Both the position numbers and the translations under genes were made by a program. Source: Lewinellaceae bacterium (GTDB taxonomy: Bacteria > Bacteroidota > Bacteroidia > Chitinophagales > Saprospiraceae). Taken from it: DNA of 64,000 nt. Within the stretch, counting starts at the first letter, position 1, and the number at the start of each line of letters is the position of its first letter. The stretch is from positions 124,001-188,000 of the forward strand of contig JADJRC010000011.1 of the NCBI GenBank assembly GCA_016712415.1. Reading direction: 5' to 3'. This document shows positions 54,126 to 62,462 of this stretch, in pieces. The notes beneath the pieces are model-generated. The model saw only the letters and a program-made list of their open reading frames with translations. It made no database searches and was not told where the DNA came from.

Positions 54126-55565
54126 ATGCCTGACTCAAATAACACCACCACACCGCAGTTGCTCTGGAAGCCATCGCCTGAATTGTTAAATGGAAGCAAT
54201 ATGGCCCGCTACCTGGCCTGGATGGCCCATGAGAAAGGCCTGAACTTTGAACGGTACCGGGATGCATGGACCTGGTCGACAGAAAACATTCCGGCATTCT
54301 GGCAGAGCCAGTGGGAATACTTTGACATCAAATCCCATTCTCCTTACCGATCTGTACTGGAGGGCGCCGGGATGCCGGGACACAAATGGTTCGACGGCGC
54401 AACGCTCAACTACGCCGAGCATGTTTTCCGCCGGAAAACAACCGCACATCCGGCCATCCTTTTTCAAAACGAACGCCAGCCGCTCGGCGAGATGAGCTGG
54501 GCCGAACTCGAACGCCAGACCGCAGCCCTGGCCGCCCATCTCAGGAATTGCGGCGTACAACAGGGCGATCGCGTAGCAGCCTACCTGCCCAACTCGCCGC
54601 ACGCCATCGTGGCTGCACTGGCATGCATGTCCATCGGCGCCATCTGGTCGAGTTGTTCGCCCGATTTCGGCGCGGCAAGTGTGGCCGACCGATTCGTGCA
54701 GATCCAGCCGAAAGTGCTGATCGCCGTAGACGGATATACCTACGGTGGCAAACCCTTCGACAAACGCGATACCCTCCGCGAACTCTGCGCCCTGCTGCCT
54801 ACCGTGGAACAGTTGATATTTATCCCTTACCTCGATGAGCACGCCAAAGCAGATGTCGACAAAAAGGTCGTCGACTGGTCTGCTGCCACTGCAACTGCAA
54901 CTGCTACTGCTACTGCCACTGCTACTGCTACTGCCTTCGCTCCCCTACCCTTCTCCCACCCCATTTGGGTGCTGTATTCCTCCGGCACGACAGGGGTGCC
55001 CAAGGCCATCACCCATTCGCACGGCGGCAACCTGCTTGAACACCTCAAATACCTGCACCTGCACAACGACGTGCGGCCCGGCGAGCGTTTTTTCTGGTAC
55101 TCCACCACAGGCTGGATGATGTGGAACTTCACCCTCGCTGCCCTGCTGGCAGGCGCGACCATCGTGTTGTACGACGGCAGTCCGGGTTACCCCAATCTTG
55201 AAGTCCTGTGGGAACTGGCGGAAAAAGCGCCGATCCACCACTTTGGCACCAGCGCGCCATTCCTGGCGGGATGTATGAAGGCGGGACTCTCGCCGGGCAG
55301 GCAGTTCGACCTCCAACACCTGCGCAGCATCGGCTCCACCGGCTCGCCGCTGCCACCCGAAGCCTTCGGCTGGGTGTACGACAACGTCAAGCCCGACGTA
55401 TGGCTGTCGAGTATGGCGGGCGGCACCGACGTCGTGCACGGCCTGGGTAGGCGGAAATCCGTTGCTGCCGGTGTACCAGGGCGAAATTCAGTGCCGCTGT
55501 CTCGGCTGCGCCATGGAAAGTTGGGACGAGGCGGGCCACCCCGTTCCGCCCGGCGAGGTCGGTGA
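54126..55565 (+). CDS. Acetoacetyl-CoA synthetase, N-terminal part (frameshifted)
   Basis: The larger part of an acyl-adenylate-forming enzyme that activates acetoacetate to acetoacetyl-CoA. Supporting features: the AACS-type N-terminus (LLWKPSPELLNGSNMARYLA), the AMP-binding P-loop-like motif VLYSSGTTGVPKAI (about 280), and SSMAGGTDV near the end. At 55434 one extra G moves the frame: without it the sequence reads GGTDVCTAWVGGNPLLPVYQ and joins the C-terminal part, for a total of about 672 residues. Residues 254-270 are an (Ala-Thr)n run. Residues after about 436 in this frame are not authentic. Confidence 0.87.
   Translation: MPDSNNTTTPQLLWKPSPELLNGSNMARYLAWMAHEKGLNFERYRDAWTWSTENIPAFWQSQWEYFDIKSHSPYRSVLEGAGMPGHKWFDGATLNYAEHVFRRKTTAHPAILFQNERQPLGEMSWAELERQTAALAAHLRNCGVQQGDRVAAYLPNSPHAIVAALACMSIGAIWSSCSPDFGAASVADRFVQIQPKVLIAVDGYTYGGKPFDKRDTLRELCALLPTVEQLIFIPYLDEHAKADVDKKVVDWSAATATATATATATATATAFAPLPFSHPIWVLYSSGTTGVPKAITHSHGGNLLEHLKYLHLHNDVRPGERFFWYSTTGWMMWNFTLAALLAGATIVLYDGSPGYPNLEVLWELAEKAPIHHFGTSAPFLAGCMKAGLSPGRQFDLQHLRSIGSTGSPLPPEAFGWVYDNVKPDVWLSSMAGGTDVVHGLGRRKSVAAGVPGRNSVPLSRLRHGKLGRGGPPRSARRGR
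54885..54935 (+). repeat. Coding hexanucleotide microsatellite (GCNACT)
   Basis: Seventeen codons alternate GCN and ACT (eight GCNACT units plus GCC), giving an Ala-Thr run within the acetoacetyl-CoA synthetase, between the large N-terminal segment and the adenylate motif. The third base of the Ala codon varies (A, T, C), so the repeat is slightly diverged. Confidence 0.9.
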
Positions 55566-56145
55566 AATGGTGGTCACCCAACCCATGCCGTCCATGCCCG
55601 TGTTTTTCTGGAATGATCCCGACGGCTCGAAATACCGGAGCAGTTATTTTGAAACCTACCCCGGCGTTTGGCGCCACGGCGACTGGCTGCAAATCACGGA
55701 GCGCGACACCCTGGTCATTCTCGGCCGTTCCGACGCCACGCTCAACCGGCAGGGTGTGCGGATCGGCACGGCGGAAATTTACCGCGCCGTGGATAAAATT
55801 CCCGAAATCCGCGACAGCCTGATCATTAACCTTGAACGCGCCGACGGTTCCGACTGGATGCCGCTTTTTGTGTTGCTTGCACCGGGCGCTGTGCTCGACG
55901 ACGACCTGAAACGCCGCATCGGAAAGGCCCTGCGCAGCGCCTACAGCCCCAGGCATGTGCCCGACGATATTCTCGAAGTACCCGATATTCCGTATACCAT
56001 TTCGGGAAAAAAGATGGAAACCCCGGTGAAAAAGATACTGCAACGCAAGCCGCTGGACAAGGCTTACAACCGCGACTCCATGCGCAACCCGGAAGCCATG
56101 GCGTATTTCATCGAGCTGGCAGACAAACTGGCAAAAGGGTTTTGA
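55462..56145 (+). CDS. Acetoacetyl-CoA synthetase, C-terminal part (frameshifted)
   Basis: The C-terminal part, in frame from about 55435: LPVYQGEIQCRCLGCAMESW, the hinge WRHGDWLQITERDTLVILGR, and the lid with the catalytic Lys (YTISGKKMETPVKKIL). The ATG/TTG start at 55462 is an artefact of the shift. Acetoacetyl-CoA synthetase with homogentisate dioxygenase (59.7 kb), whose pathway yields acetoacetate, could link tyrosine breakdown to acetyl-CoA. Confidence 0.85.
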   Translation: MLPVYQGEIQCRCLGCAMESWDEAGHPVPPGEVGEMVVTQPMPSMPVFFWNDPDGSKYRSSYFETYPGVWRHGDWLQITERDTLVILGRSDATLNRQGVRIGTAEIYRAVDKIPEIRDSLIINLERADGSDWMPLFVLLAPGAVLDDDLKRRIGKALRSAYSPRHVPDDILEVPDIPYTISGKKMETPVKKILQRKPLDKAYNRDSMRNPEAMAYFIELADKLAKGF

Positions 56146-56236
56146 ACAGGGCGCCTGCTTTTGCTGCAACCTTGTCCGTATGAGGCTGTCTTTTCGGCAA
56201 AAGATTCAAATTCAGGCATTCAAAACATCTGTTTTT

Positions 56237-56875
56237 ATGAAATTCCGCTTGCTCTCCCCGGTATTGCCCGCACTGCTCCTGCTGTGCGCCGGCGCATTTG
56301 CCCAGACCGGCAACACCACCCGCAGCCTTTCTTCCTTTGATAAAATTGCCGTGTCGGGCGGCTTCGACAAACTCATTCTTAAAGAGGGCGATACAGAGTC
56401 TGTCTCGCTGGAGGTCACAGGCATCGATGCAGACAAGATCGAGACGGAAGTAAAAGGCAACACGCTCAAGATCGGGATGAAAAAAGGGCGCTATCACAAT
56501 TACAAGGCAAACCTCACGGTGACGTTCCGCAGTCTCAAAGAAATTTCCAGCAGCGGTTCGACAGATATTGAAGTCAAATCCGCGATTAAAGGCGAACTGT
56601 TTGCATTTCACGGCTCGGGATCGGGCGATTTCAAAGGCTCCTTCGACGTAAAAAAACTGGAAATTGCCCTGTCGGGCAGCAGTGACATGACACTGGAAGG
56701 CAAGGCTGAGCAACAGGACATCGCCATTAGCGGCTCCGGCGATATCGATGCATCCGACCTGAAGGGCAAGGAAGCCAGTGTGGCCATCAGCGGCTCCGGC
56801 GATGTAAAACTCAATGTCAGCGGTTCCATACATTCTTCAGTATCCGGATCGGGCGACATCAGCAACAACAATTAG
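56237..56875 (+). CDS. Head-GIN domain (DUF2807) secreted protein
   Basis: A 212-residue exported protein. The start at 56237 (MKFRLLSPVLPALLLLCAGA) gives a clean signal peptide; an earlier in-frame ATG at 56180 does not. The remainder is a DUF2807 beta-helix made of repeats with the pattern SGSGDI / SGSSDM (residues 115-212), typical of the putative auto-transporter adhesin head-GIN domain of Bacteroidota. It lies 91 bases after the acetoacetyl-CoA synthetase. Function is unknown. Confidence 0.9.
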   Translation: MKFRLLSPVLPALLLLCAGAFAQTGNTTRSLSSFDKIAVSGGFDKLILKEGDTESVSLEVTGIDADKIETEVKGNTLKIGMKKGRYHNYKANLTVTFRSLKEISSSGSTDIEVKSAIKGELFAFHGSGSGDFKGSFDVKKLEIALSGSSDMTLEGKAEQQDIAISGSGDIDASDLKGKEASVAISGSGDVKLNVSGSIHSSVSGSGDISNNN

Positions 56876-57006
56876 TCTTTTCAGACATAAAGAAGCGTTT
56901 GTAGTCCAATTTCGTGGGGCGTAGCCGTATGGTTGCGCCTCATTTTTTTTGATCTTGCACAGGAAAGCCTTTGCGAGCCGGCAAGGGCAGTTACATTTGC
57001 CTCCCG

Positions 57007-58026
57007 ATGAAAAGCAGCCTTGTTATAGCCGATTTTCTTGACGCGTGCCGCGAAAGGGTATTGCTCGACGTGCGCTCACCCGGCGAATACGAACACGGGC
57101 ACATCCCCGGCGCACTGCCATTTCCGCTGTTCAGCGATGAAGAACGCGCTGCCGTGGGTACCCTGTACAAGCAAAAAGGCGGCGAAGCCGCAATGGAGCT
57201 CGGTCTGGAATTCGTCGGCCCCAAAATGGCTGATTTTGTGCGCCGGGCGCGCCAGTTGGCGCCCGAACGCCGGCTGGCCATTCATTGCTGGCGCGGCGGA
57301 CAGCGGAGTGGCAGCATGGCCTGGCTGCTCCGGCAGGCGGGATTAGACGTGGTAACGCTTGAAGGCGGCTACAAGGCCTACCGCCGGTATGTACTCGAAA
57401 CTTTTGAACAGACGCCGCTGAAAATTGTCATACTCGGCGGGCGTACCGGGACGGGTAAAACAAAAATCCTGCATTGTTTGCGCGATATGGGGGAGCAGGT
57501 CATCGACCTGGAGCAGCTGGCCCATCACAAGGGGTCTGCATTCGGGTTTATCGGCGAGGCGCCGCAGCCCCAGGTGGAACAATTTGAAAACGAACTGTTT
57601 GACGTGATTCGCGCGCTCGATCCCGGCAGACGGGTGTGGATCGAAAACGAAAGCCACAGCATCGGCCGGGTTTTTATCCCCGACGGGCTCTGGCGCCGTA
57701 TGAAAACCGCACCGCTGTGGAACGTCACAATCCCGGAAAATGCACGTATTGAAAACCTGCTCGCCGATTATACCCTGACCGACAAGGCCGATCTCGAAAA
57801 GGCGTTTCTGAAAATCGGGAAAAAACTCGGTGGGCAGCACCTGAAAGCGGCGCTCGAAGCACTCGACCGCGATGATTTTGCCGAAGCGGCGCGTATCGCC
57901 CTGCGGTATTACGACAAGACCTACCAGTTCGGTCTCGACAATAATCTTTCGCCCGATATCCGGAAACTGGCGTTCGATTCGGGCGATGCAGAAAAAATTG
58001 CCCGTTTTTTGGTAGAAAATATATAG
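57007..58026 (+). CDS. mnmH: tRNA 2-selenouridine synthase
   Basis: A 339-residue MnmH (SelU/YbbB). The N-terminal rhodanese domain holds the catalytic Cys94 (IHCWRGGQRSGSMAW), and DVRSPGEYEHGHIPGA is the usual rhodanese entry. The C-terminal half has a P-loop (ILGGRTGTGKT, about 145) for the geranyl/selenophosphate step. It converts 2-thiouridine at tRNA position 34 to 2-selenouridine through a geranylated intermediate. No selD is in the window. The ATG at 57007 is chosen over an upstream one at 56971, which has no homology. Confidence 0.92.
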   Translation: MKSSLVIADFLDACRERVLLDVRSPGEYEHGHIPGALPFPLFSDEERAAVGTLYKQKGGEAAMELGLEFVGPKMADFVRRARQLAPERRLAIHCWRGGQRSGSMAWLLRQAGLDVVTLEGGYKAYRRYVLETFEQTPLKIVILGGRTGTGKTKILHCLRDMGEQVIDLEQLAHHKGSAFGFIGEAPQPQVEQFENELFDVIRALDPGRRVWIENESHSIGRVFIPDGLWRRMKTAPLWNVTIPENARIENLLADYTLTDKADLEKAFLKIGKKLGGQHLKAALEALDRDDFAEAARIALRYYDKTYQFGLDNNLSPDIRKLAFDSGDAEKIARFLVENI

Positions 58027-58138
58027 ATTTGCCTCATTCCTTTAATCCGCTCGCAGCATAAGACGCCTGCATTATTTAATCCAGATGTTCACGGCAGCGC
58101 CAGTTTGCTGCCAGTTGTTCACCCAAATATCGGTTACC

Positions 58139-59725
58139 ATGCGCTGTTTGCTGTTCATCGGCCTGTGCCTTATTTCCTTTTCAGGGCATTCTTCCGCCAT
58201 CCGCTACGAAATCACCCCGCTTTTTCCCGAAAATGATGTGCCGTACCTGCAGGTGCGCGTGTTCCTCAGCGGGGAAACCGACGGCGCCACGGAATTCACC
58301 ATACCTGACCGTTTCGGCCCTGCCGATCAACTGTTCCAGTGTATCCGCAACCTGCGTTGTACTTCCGCCTCCTGTACCCTGGTAGTCAACAAGTCACTGA
58401 GCCGGTTCGCCGTGCACCATCCGGCGAATGCAGCGGTCGAAATACAGTACGAAGTCATCCAGGATGTGGCCGGGGAAACCCTGACTACCGAAACCGCTTT
58501 TAGACCGCTTATCCGACCCGATTTCTTTTACATCCTGGGCAGCGCGCTTTTTGTGACGCCGATGTTTGGAGAAGGAAGCTGTGCGGTGACGCTGGACTGG
58601 CGCGGCCTGCCTCCTGACTGGCAGATCCACAACAGTTTCGGAACGGGACAACACGTGCAGCATTTTCAATTTTCAAAGTCGCGACTGATCGAATCGGTAT
58701 TTATGGGCGGTCATTTCAGGGTGCTGGAGACCAGGGTCCGGAACAGCCCGGTATACCTTGCTATCCGGGGCGACGACTGGCCGTTCTCCGATACCCAGTT
58801 GCTCGAAATGCTACAGAAAACAGTTACAACCCAGCGCGCCTTCTGGCAGGATTGGGAGATCCCCTACTTCACCGTCACGCTGATGCCGCTCGACTTGCGC
58901 CCCGTCATGTCGGCCGGTTCGCAATACCGGTCTACCGAGTACCTCGGAACCGGCCTGCGCAACTCCTTCGCTGCATTCGTCACGCCATCGCCCGACCTGG
59001 ATGTTACCAACCTGCGGCACCTGTTCAACCACGAAATGATGCACAACTGGATTGGCAACAGGATACGCAGCGGCGGCGGGCCCAACGACATGCGTTTCGG
59101 CTGGTTCAGCGAAGGGTTTACGGAATACTTTACCTACAAGAATATGCTGAACGGCGGCTTCATCACACCCGATGAATACGTGGAAACCATGAATCGGGAG
59201 TTTTTCAAGCGGCTGTACTCGTCGTCCCTGGGAGAAGAACCGAACAGCCTGGTCTCGGCCGGCTTTTTCGATAGTCGCGAAAAATCGGATATCGTTTACA
59301 AGCGCGGATTTGTGTTTGCCTTTTACCTCGACAACGCCATAAAACAGAGCAGCGGCGGGGAGCAAGGACTGCATCAGTTCATGCTCGATCTGCTCGACTA
59401 TTACGCTATCCGGACACGGGACCTGCTGTCCAACTTCGATTTTTTTGAAGTAAAACTGAGCGAGTACCTCCAGGAGGAATCCGCCCCTGCTCCGGCAATA
59501 CATCCAGGAGGGCAAGCGTATTTCGCCCGGCACGTATGCACTGCCCGATTTTTTGAAAATGGAAACGGATCAGAACGGCGCCCCTTTCATTTACCTCGAC
59601 AAAACAACGCCGGGGTGGGAAGAAGGGCTCAGAAAATAGGCCTTTCCCGGCGGCGCGGTGCCGACACGATATTTCCGGAATGTGGAGAATATGGTACCTT
59701 TGGATGCCCGGAAAACAGACACTAA
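58139..59725 (+). CDS. M1-like zinc peptidase, frameshifted at the C-terminus
   Basis: A secreted gluzincin with signal peptide (MRCLLFIGLCLISFSGHSSA; start at 58139). The zinc motif HEMMH is at residue 298 (FNHEMMHNWIGNRI), with the third ligand in the following GFTEYFTY segment, as in M1 and M61 peptidases. The last 80 residues here are out of frame: dropping one C from the C4 run at 59484-59487 gives LLRQYIQEGKRISPGTYALP and ends at a TAG at 59639, a better C-terminus. Natural gene therefore likely 58139-59639. Peptidase activity is plausible but substrate is unknown. Confidence 0.85.
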   Translation: MRCLLFIGLCLISFSGHSSAIRYEITPLFPENDVPYLQVRVFLSGETDGATEFTIPDRFGPADQLFQCIRNLRCTSASCTLVVNKSLSRFAVHHPANAAVEIQYEVIQDVAGETLTTETAFRPLIRPDFFYILGSALFVTPMFGEGSCAVTLDWRGLPPDWQIHNSFGTGQHVQHFQFSKSRLIESVFMGGHFRVLETRVRNSPVYLAIRGDDWPFSDTQLLEMLQKTVTTQRAFWQDWEIPYFTVTLMPLDLRPVMSAGSQYRSTEYLGTGLRNSFAAFVTPSPDLDVTNLRHLFNHEMMHNWIGNRIRSGGGPNDMRFGWFSEGFTEYFTYKNMLNGGFITPDEYVETMNREFFKRLYSSSLGEEPNSLVSAGFFDSREKSDIVYKRGFVFAFYLDNAIKQSSGGEQGLHQFMLDLLDYYAIRTRDLLSNFDFFEVKLSEYLQEESAPAPAIHPGGQAYFARHVCTARFFENGNGSERRPFHLPRQNNAGVGRRAQKIGLSRRRGADTIFPECGEYGTFGCPENRH

Positions 59726-59745
59726 CCATTTTCAACCGTTCGTAT

Positions 59746-60927
59746 ATGCATTATCATGTGCTTGGAAAAGTACCGCCCAAACGCCACACCCAATTCCGTA
59801 AACCCGACGGTTCGCTGTACCACGAAGAGTTGTTCAGCACGGAAGGATTCAGCAACAATTATTCGCTGTTATACCACTGCAATGCCCCCACCCAAATCGT
59901 ACAGGTAGGCGAGCCATACAGCGTAGCGCCCAGGGTCGTACACGACAAACAACTGAAACACCGCTGCCTGAAAGGATTCCAGGTCGAACCCGAAGACGAT
60001 TACCTGCAATCGCGCAAAGCCGTCCTGGTGAACAACGACTGCAAGATCATTCTCGCCGCGCCGCGGAACAGTATGACCGGCTATTACTACAAGAATGCCG
60101 ATGCCGATGAGGTGATTTTTGTGCACGAAGGCACGGGTACCCTGCGCACCATGTACGGGTCGTTGCCGTTTGATTACGGCGACTACCTGGTGATCCCGCG
60201 CGGCACAACTTACCAGCTCGAGTTTGACCAGACAAAAAACCGCCTGCTGATTGTAGAGAGCTATGGCCCGATCACGACACCGAAACGGTACCGCAACCAC
60301 TACGGCCAGTTGATGGAGCACGCACCATTTTGCGAACGCGACATCCGGAAGCCCGTCGACCTGGAAACCCACGACGAACACGGCGATTTCCTGTTCTATA
60401 TCAAAAAACAGGACAATATCTATCCCTATCACTACCTCAACCACCCGTTCGACCTCGTAGGCTGGGATGGCTTTATCTATCCATTTGCCTTCAGCATACA
60501 CAATTTTGAACCCATTACCGGTCGCCTGCACATGCCGCCGCCCATTCATCAGACCTTTGACGGGCATAATTTTGTGATCTGCTCGTTTGTGCCGCGCATG
60601 TATGACTACCATCCGCTGTCTGTCCCTGCGCCTTACAACCACTCCAACATTGACTCCGATGAAGTACTCTATTACGTCGACGGCGATTTTATGAGCCGCA
60701 AACACGTCGAACGTGGCATGATCACCCTGCATCCCGGCGGCATTCCGCACGGTCCGCATCCCGGAACTGTTGAAAAAAGCATCGGCGCCAAAGAAACACA
60801 CGAGCTGGCGGTCATGGTAGATACCTTCCGGCCGCTGCTGATGACGGAGCACGCCACAGGCATCGAGGACCCATCCTATTATCGATCCTGGATACCCGAT
60901 ACGGCTCCGACGAACGGGATGCACTGA
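59746..60927 (+). CDS. hmgA: Homogentisate 1,2-dioxygenase
   Basis: A 393-residue cupin enzyme that opens the ring of homogentisate to maleylacetoacetate in tyrosine breakdown, using Fe(II). MPPPIHQTFDGHNFVIC and HPGGIPHGPHPG carry candidate iron and active-site histidines typical of the family. The ATG at 59746 (MHYHVLGKVPPKRHTQFRKP) is preferred; two earlier codons would add non-homologous residues. Neighbouring acetoacetyl-CoA synthetase may use the acetoacetate the pathway makes. Followed by a strong terminator. Confidence 0.93.
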   Translation: MHYHVLGKVPPKRHTQFRKPDGSLYHEELFSTEGFSNNYSLLYHCNAPTQIVQVGEPYSVAPRVVHDKQLKHRCLKGFQVEPEDDYLQSRKAVLVNNDCKIILAAPRNSMTGYYYKNADADEVIFVHEGTGTLRTMYGSLPFDYGDYLVIPRGTTYQLEFDQTKNRLLIVESYGPITTPKRYRNHYGQLMEHAPFCERDIRKPVDLETHDEHGDFLFYIKKQDNIYPYHYLNHPFDLVGWDGFIYPFAFSIHNFEPITGRLHMPPPIHQTFDGHNFVICSFVPRMYDYHPLSVPAPYNHSNIDSDEVLYYVDGDFMSRKHVERGMITLHPGGIPHGPHPGTVEKSIGAKETHELAVMVDTFRPLLMTEHATGIEDPSYYRSWIPDTAPTNGMH

Positions 60928-60960
60928 CGCACGGGAAAAATTGTGGAGCGTTTGGAAAAC

Positions 60961-61043
60961 AAGAGGGGTTTGGAGTATTCAGAGTGTTTCATTACATTGA
61001 AAACCAATGCCTTGAAACACTCTGAATACTCCAAACCCCTCTT
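60961..61043. terminator. Long bidirectional terminator between hmgA and the DUF1573 gene
   Basis: A perfect 31-bp inverted repeat (60961-60991 with 61013-61043) with a 21-base loop, between two convergent genes. It starts 34 bases past the hmgA stop and ends 27 bases before the end of the DUF1573 gene. T-rich flanks are weak, but the stem is exceptionally long. Confidence 0.8.
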
Positions 61044-61069
61044 AATCTTCTGCCGGCCTCTTTGCTGCT

Positions 61070-61660
61070 TTAGTGGCTGCCTTTGGCTGCGGGCTGTTCT
61101 TTGCCCCGCACTTCACCCGAAATTTCGAGGAAGGTTTCGCTTGGGTTTGTATTGGCAGTGACGGTCACGCGTTTGCTTTGCGCGCCGGGTTTGCCTTTTG
61201 AGTTGAACTCAACCTTGATCTCGCCCGAACCGCCCGGAGGTACCGGTTCTTTGGGCCAGGTGGGTACCGTGCATCCGCAGGAGCCCTTTGCATTGCTGAT
61301 GATCAGCGGCTCTTTACCCGTGTTTTTGAATTTATACACGTGTTTTACCACTTCCCCTTCGTCTACAACACCGAAGTTGTATTTATCGGCATCGTACTGG
61401 ATCGTGGTGGTCGGACCACTGGAGACCGTTGCATTGAGGTTGGTACCGGGGATATTGCCGGCGGTTGCCGATCCGGTAGCGGCGGCATTGCCGGCGCCGG
61501 CCGATGAAGAGAATGCGGAGGAGGCTGATGCCGACTCGCGAATCTTGTCGCCTTCAGATTGCCCGAACCAGTTTTTGAAGCCGCCTCCAAAGAGGTTAGC
61601 CAGCAACAGGATGGCCAACAGAGACAACAAGCCAATCTGGATCTGTTTATTTCTTTCCAT
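61070..61660 (-). CDS. DUF1573 protein with N-terminal membrane anchor
   Basis: A 196-residue protein. One membrane span (about 10-25, LLSLLAILLLANLFGGGF), a Ser/Ala/Gly-rich low-complexity linker (about 40-85), and a DUF1573 immunoglobulin-like domain with the signature VVKHVYKFKNTGKEPLIISN, then AKGSCGCTVPTWPKEPVPPG. DUF1573 proteins are common in Bacteroidota and likely periplasmic; function is unknown. A -7 box lies upstream. Confidence 0.9.
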   Translation of the reverse strand: MERNKQIQIGLLSLLAILLLANLFGGGFKNWFGQSEGDKIRESASASSAFSSSAGAGNAAATGSATAGNIPGTNLNATVSSGPTTTIQYDADKYNFGVVDEGEVVKHVYKFKNTGKEPLIISNAKGSCGCTVPTWPKEPVPPGGSGEIKVEFNSKGKPGAQSKRVTVTANTNPSETFLEISGEVRGKEQPAAKGSH

Positions 61661-61715
61661 TGTTCAAAGTATAAAGTGGTGAAAGTTTGGAATGAGAATC
61701 GCGCTTTTGGTCCGG

Positions 61716-61723
61716 CAAAATTA
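61716..61723 (-). promoter_or_regulatory. -7 box for the DUF1573 gene
   Basis: On the minus strand TAATTTTG matches TAnnTTTG exactly, 56 bases before the ATG at 61660. A CTTG lies 17 bases further upstream, close to the -33 element but with a short spacer. Confidence 0.45.
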
Positions 61724-61801
61724 CGCCTTTCATAAAGCGTCAAGATTGGTTTGCAAATGATTAACACCGAACCGGCCGGGCGCCGTTGATGAAAAACAAA
61801 A

Positions 61802-61823
61802 GCCCCGGCACATTTGCCGGGGC
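61802..61823 (-). terminator. Orphan minus-strand terminator
   Basis: A perfect 9-bp GC-rich stem (61802-61810 with 61815-61823), tetraloop, followed by TTTTGTTTTT on the minus strand. No protein gene is recognised on the minus strand immediately to its right. Confidence 0.7.
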
Positions 61824-62148
61824 CGATAACCAAATCAAACTTTCTGTGAAGTTTAGTCACGCCCTCCTGGTTTCTCCATGAATTTCGCGAACAAATACGC
61901 CGGCAATCATTTAACAGCGCTGCGATGGAGTTGGGATGCGACTAAAATTACGTTCCGGTTTGGTATCAAAATATCGTTAAATGTTCTTGTTTTGTGGTGC
62001 TTCGGATGCATAAAAATGATCGGAAACAACATACTGCCCCAAAGACGGGAAAAAATCAGGAAAGTTGCAGTTAAATCGCCGGGTTGCCGGTTTTAACATC
62101 CGGAAAGCAGAAAATGACCGCCGAAAGGAATGGAGTAAAACGAAAAAA

Positions 62149-62166
62149 GCCCCGCTGTTGCGAGGC
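62149..62166 (-). terminator. Orphan minus-strand terminator (possible small RNA end)
   Basis: A 7-bp stem with one G-U pair (62149-62155 with 62160-62166), 4-base loop, then six Ts on the minus strand. The transcript it would end must start between here and 62462. Confidence 0.55.
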
Positions 62167-62347
62167 CTTTCGAGTCTGTTGAGGAGGGGGGTAAAAATCG
62201 GTTGCCAGGAATTGGACTTGCGGGATTATGGCTTCAGAGCCTGGTGGTATATCTTTAACACTGTCGGGTTTTGGTCCTGGATTAGTGTCGTTCGGGAGGT
62301 ATGATGTTTAAACGCCGGGGCGATGGAAAGTCACATATTATTTTTTC

Positions 62348-62359
62348 AATTTGCAAATT
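62348..62359. promoter_or_regulatory. 12-bp palindrome upstream of the GT39 gene
   Basis: The perfect palindrome AATTTGCAAATT is followed at once by a partial copy (ATTTGCAAT at 62360-62368). It lies 104 bases before the GT39 start and could be an operator; TTTG copies within it also resemble -33 elements. Confidence 0.35.
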
Positions 62360-62462
62360 ATTTGCAATCGTTCGACAATCGTTTAACAACTGCGGCTGTA
62401 TACGTCGATTCCGCCGTCTCAACCCTGCTGGTTACTTTTGCGCCGAACATTCCCGAATTGTA

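Larger units (their letters stand above)
61724..62462. other. 739-base intergenic region with two unattached terminators
   Basis: No convincing protein gene on either strand. It holds two minus-strand terminators (61802-61823 and 62149-62166) without an assigned gene before them, and a palindrome at 62348-62359 upstream of the GT39 gene. A small RNA on the minus strand is possible (see findings). Confidence 0.6.

Noticed and set aside
62205..62280. tRNA-like fold (CCAGGA/TCCTGG ends and T-loop-like GGGTTTTGG)
   Set aside because: No proper D, anticodon and T arms can be drawn on either strand; kept only as possible folded RNA.
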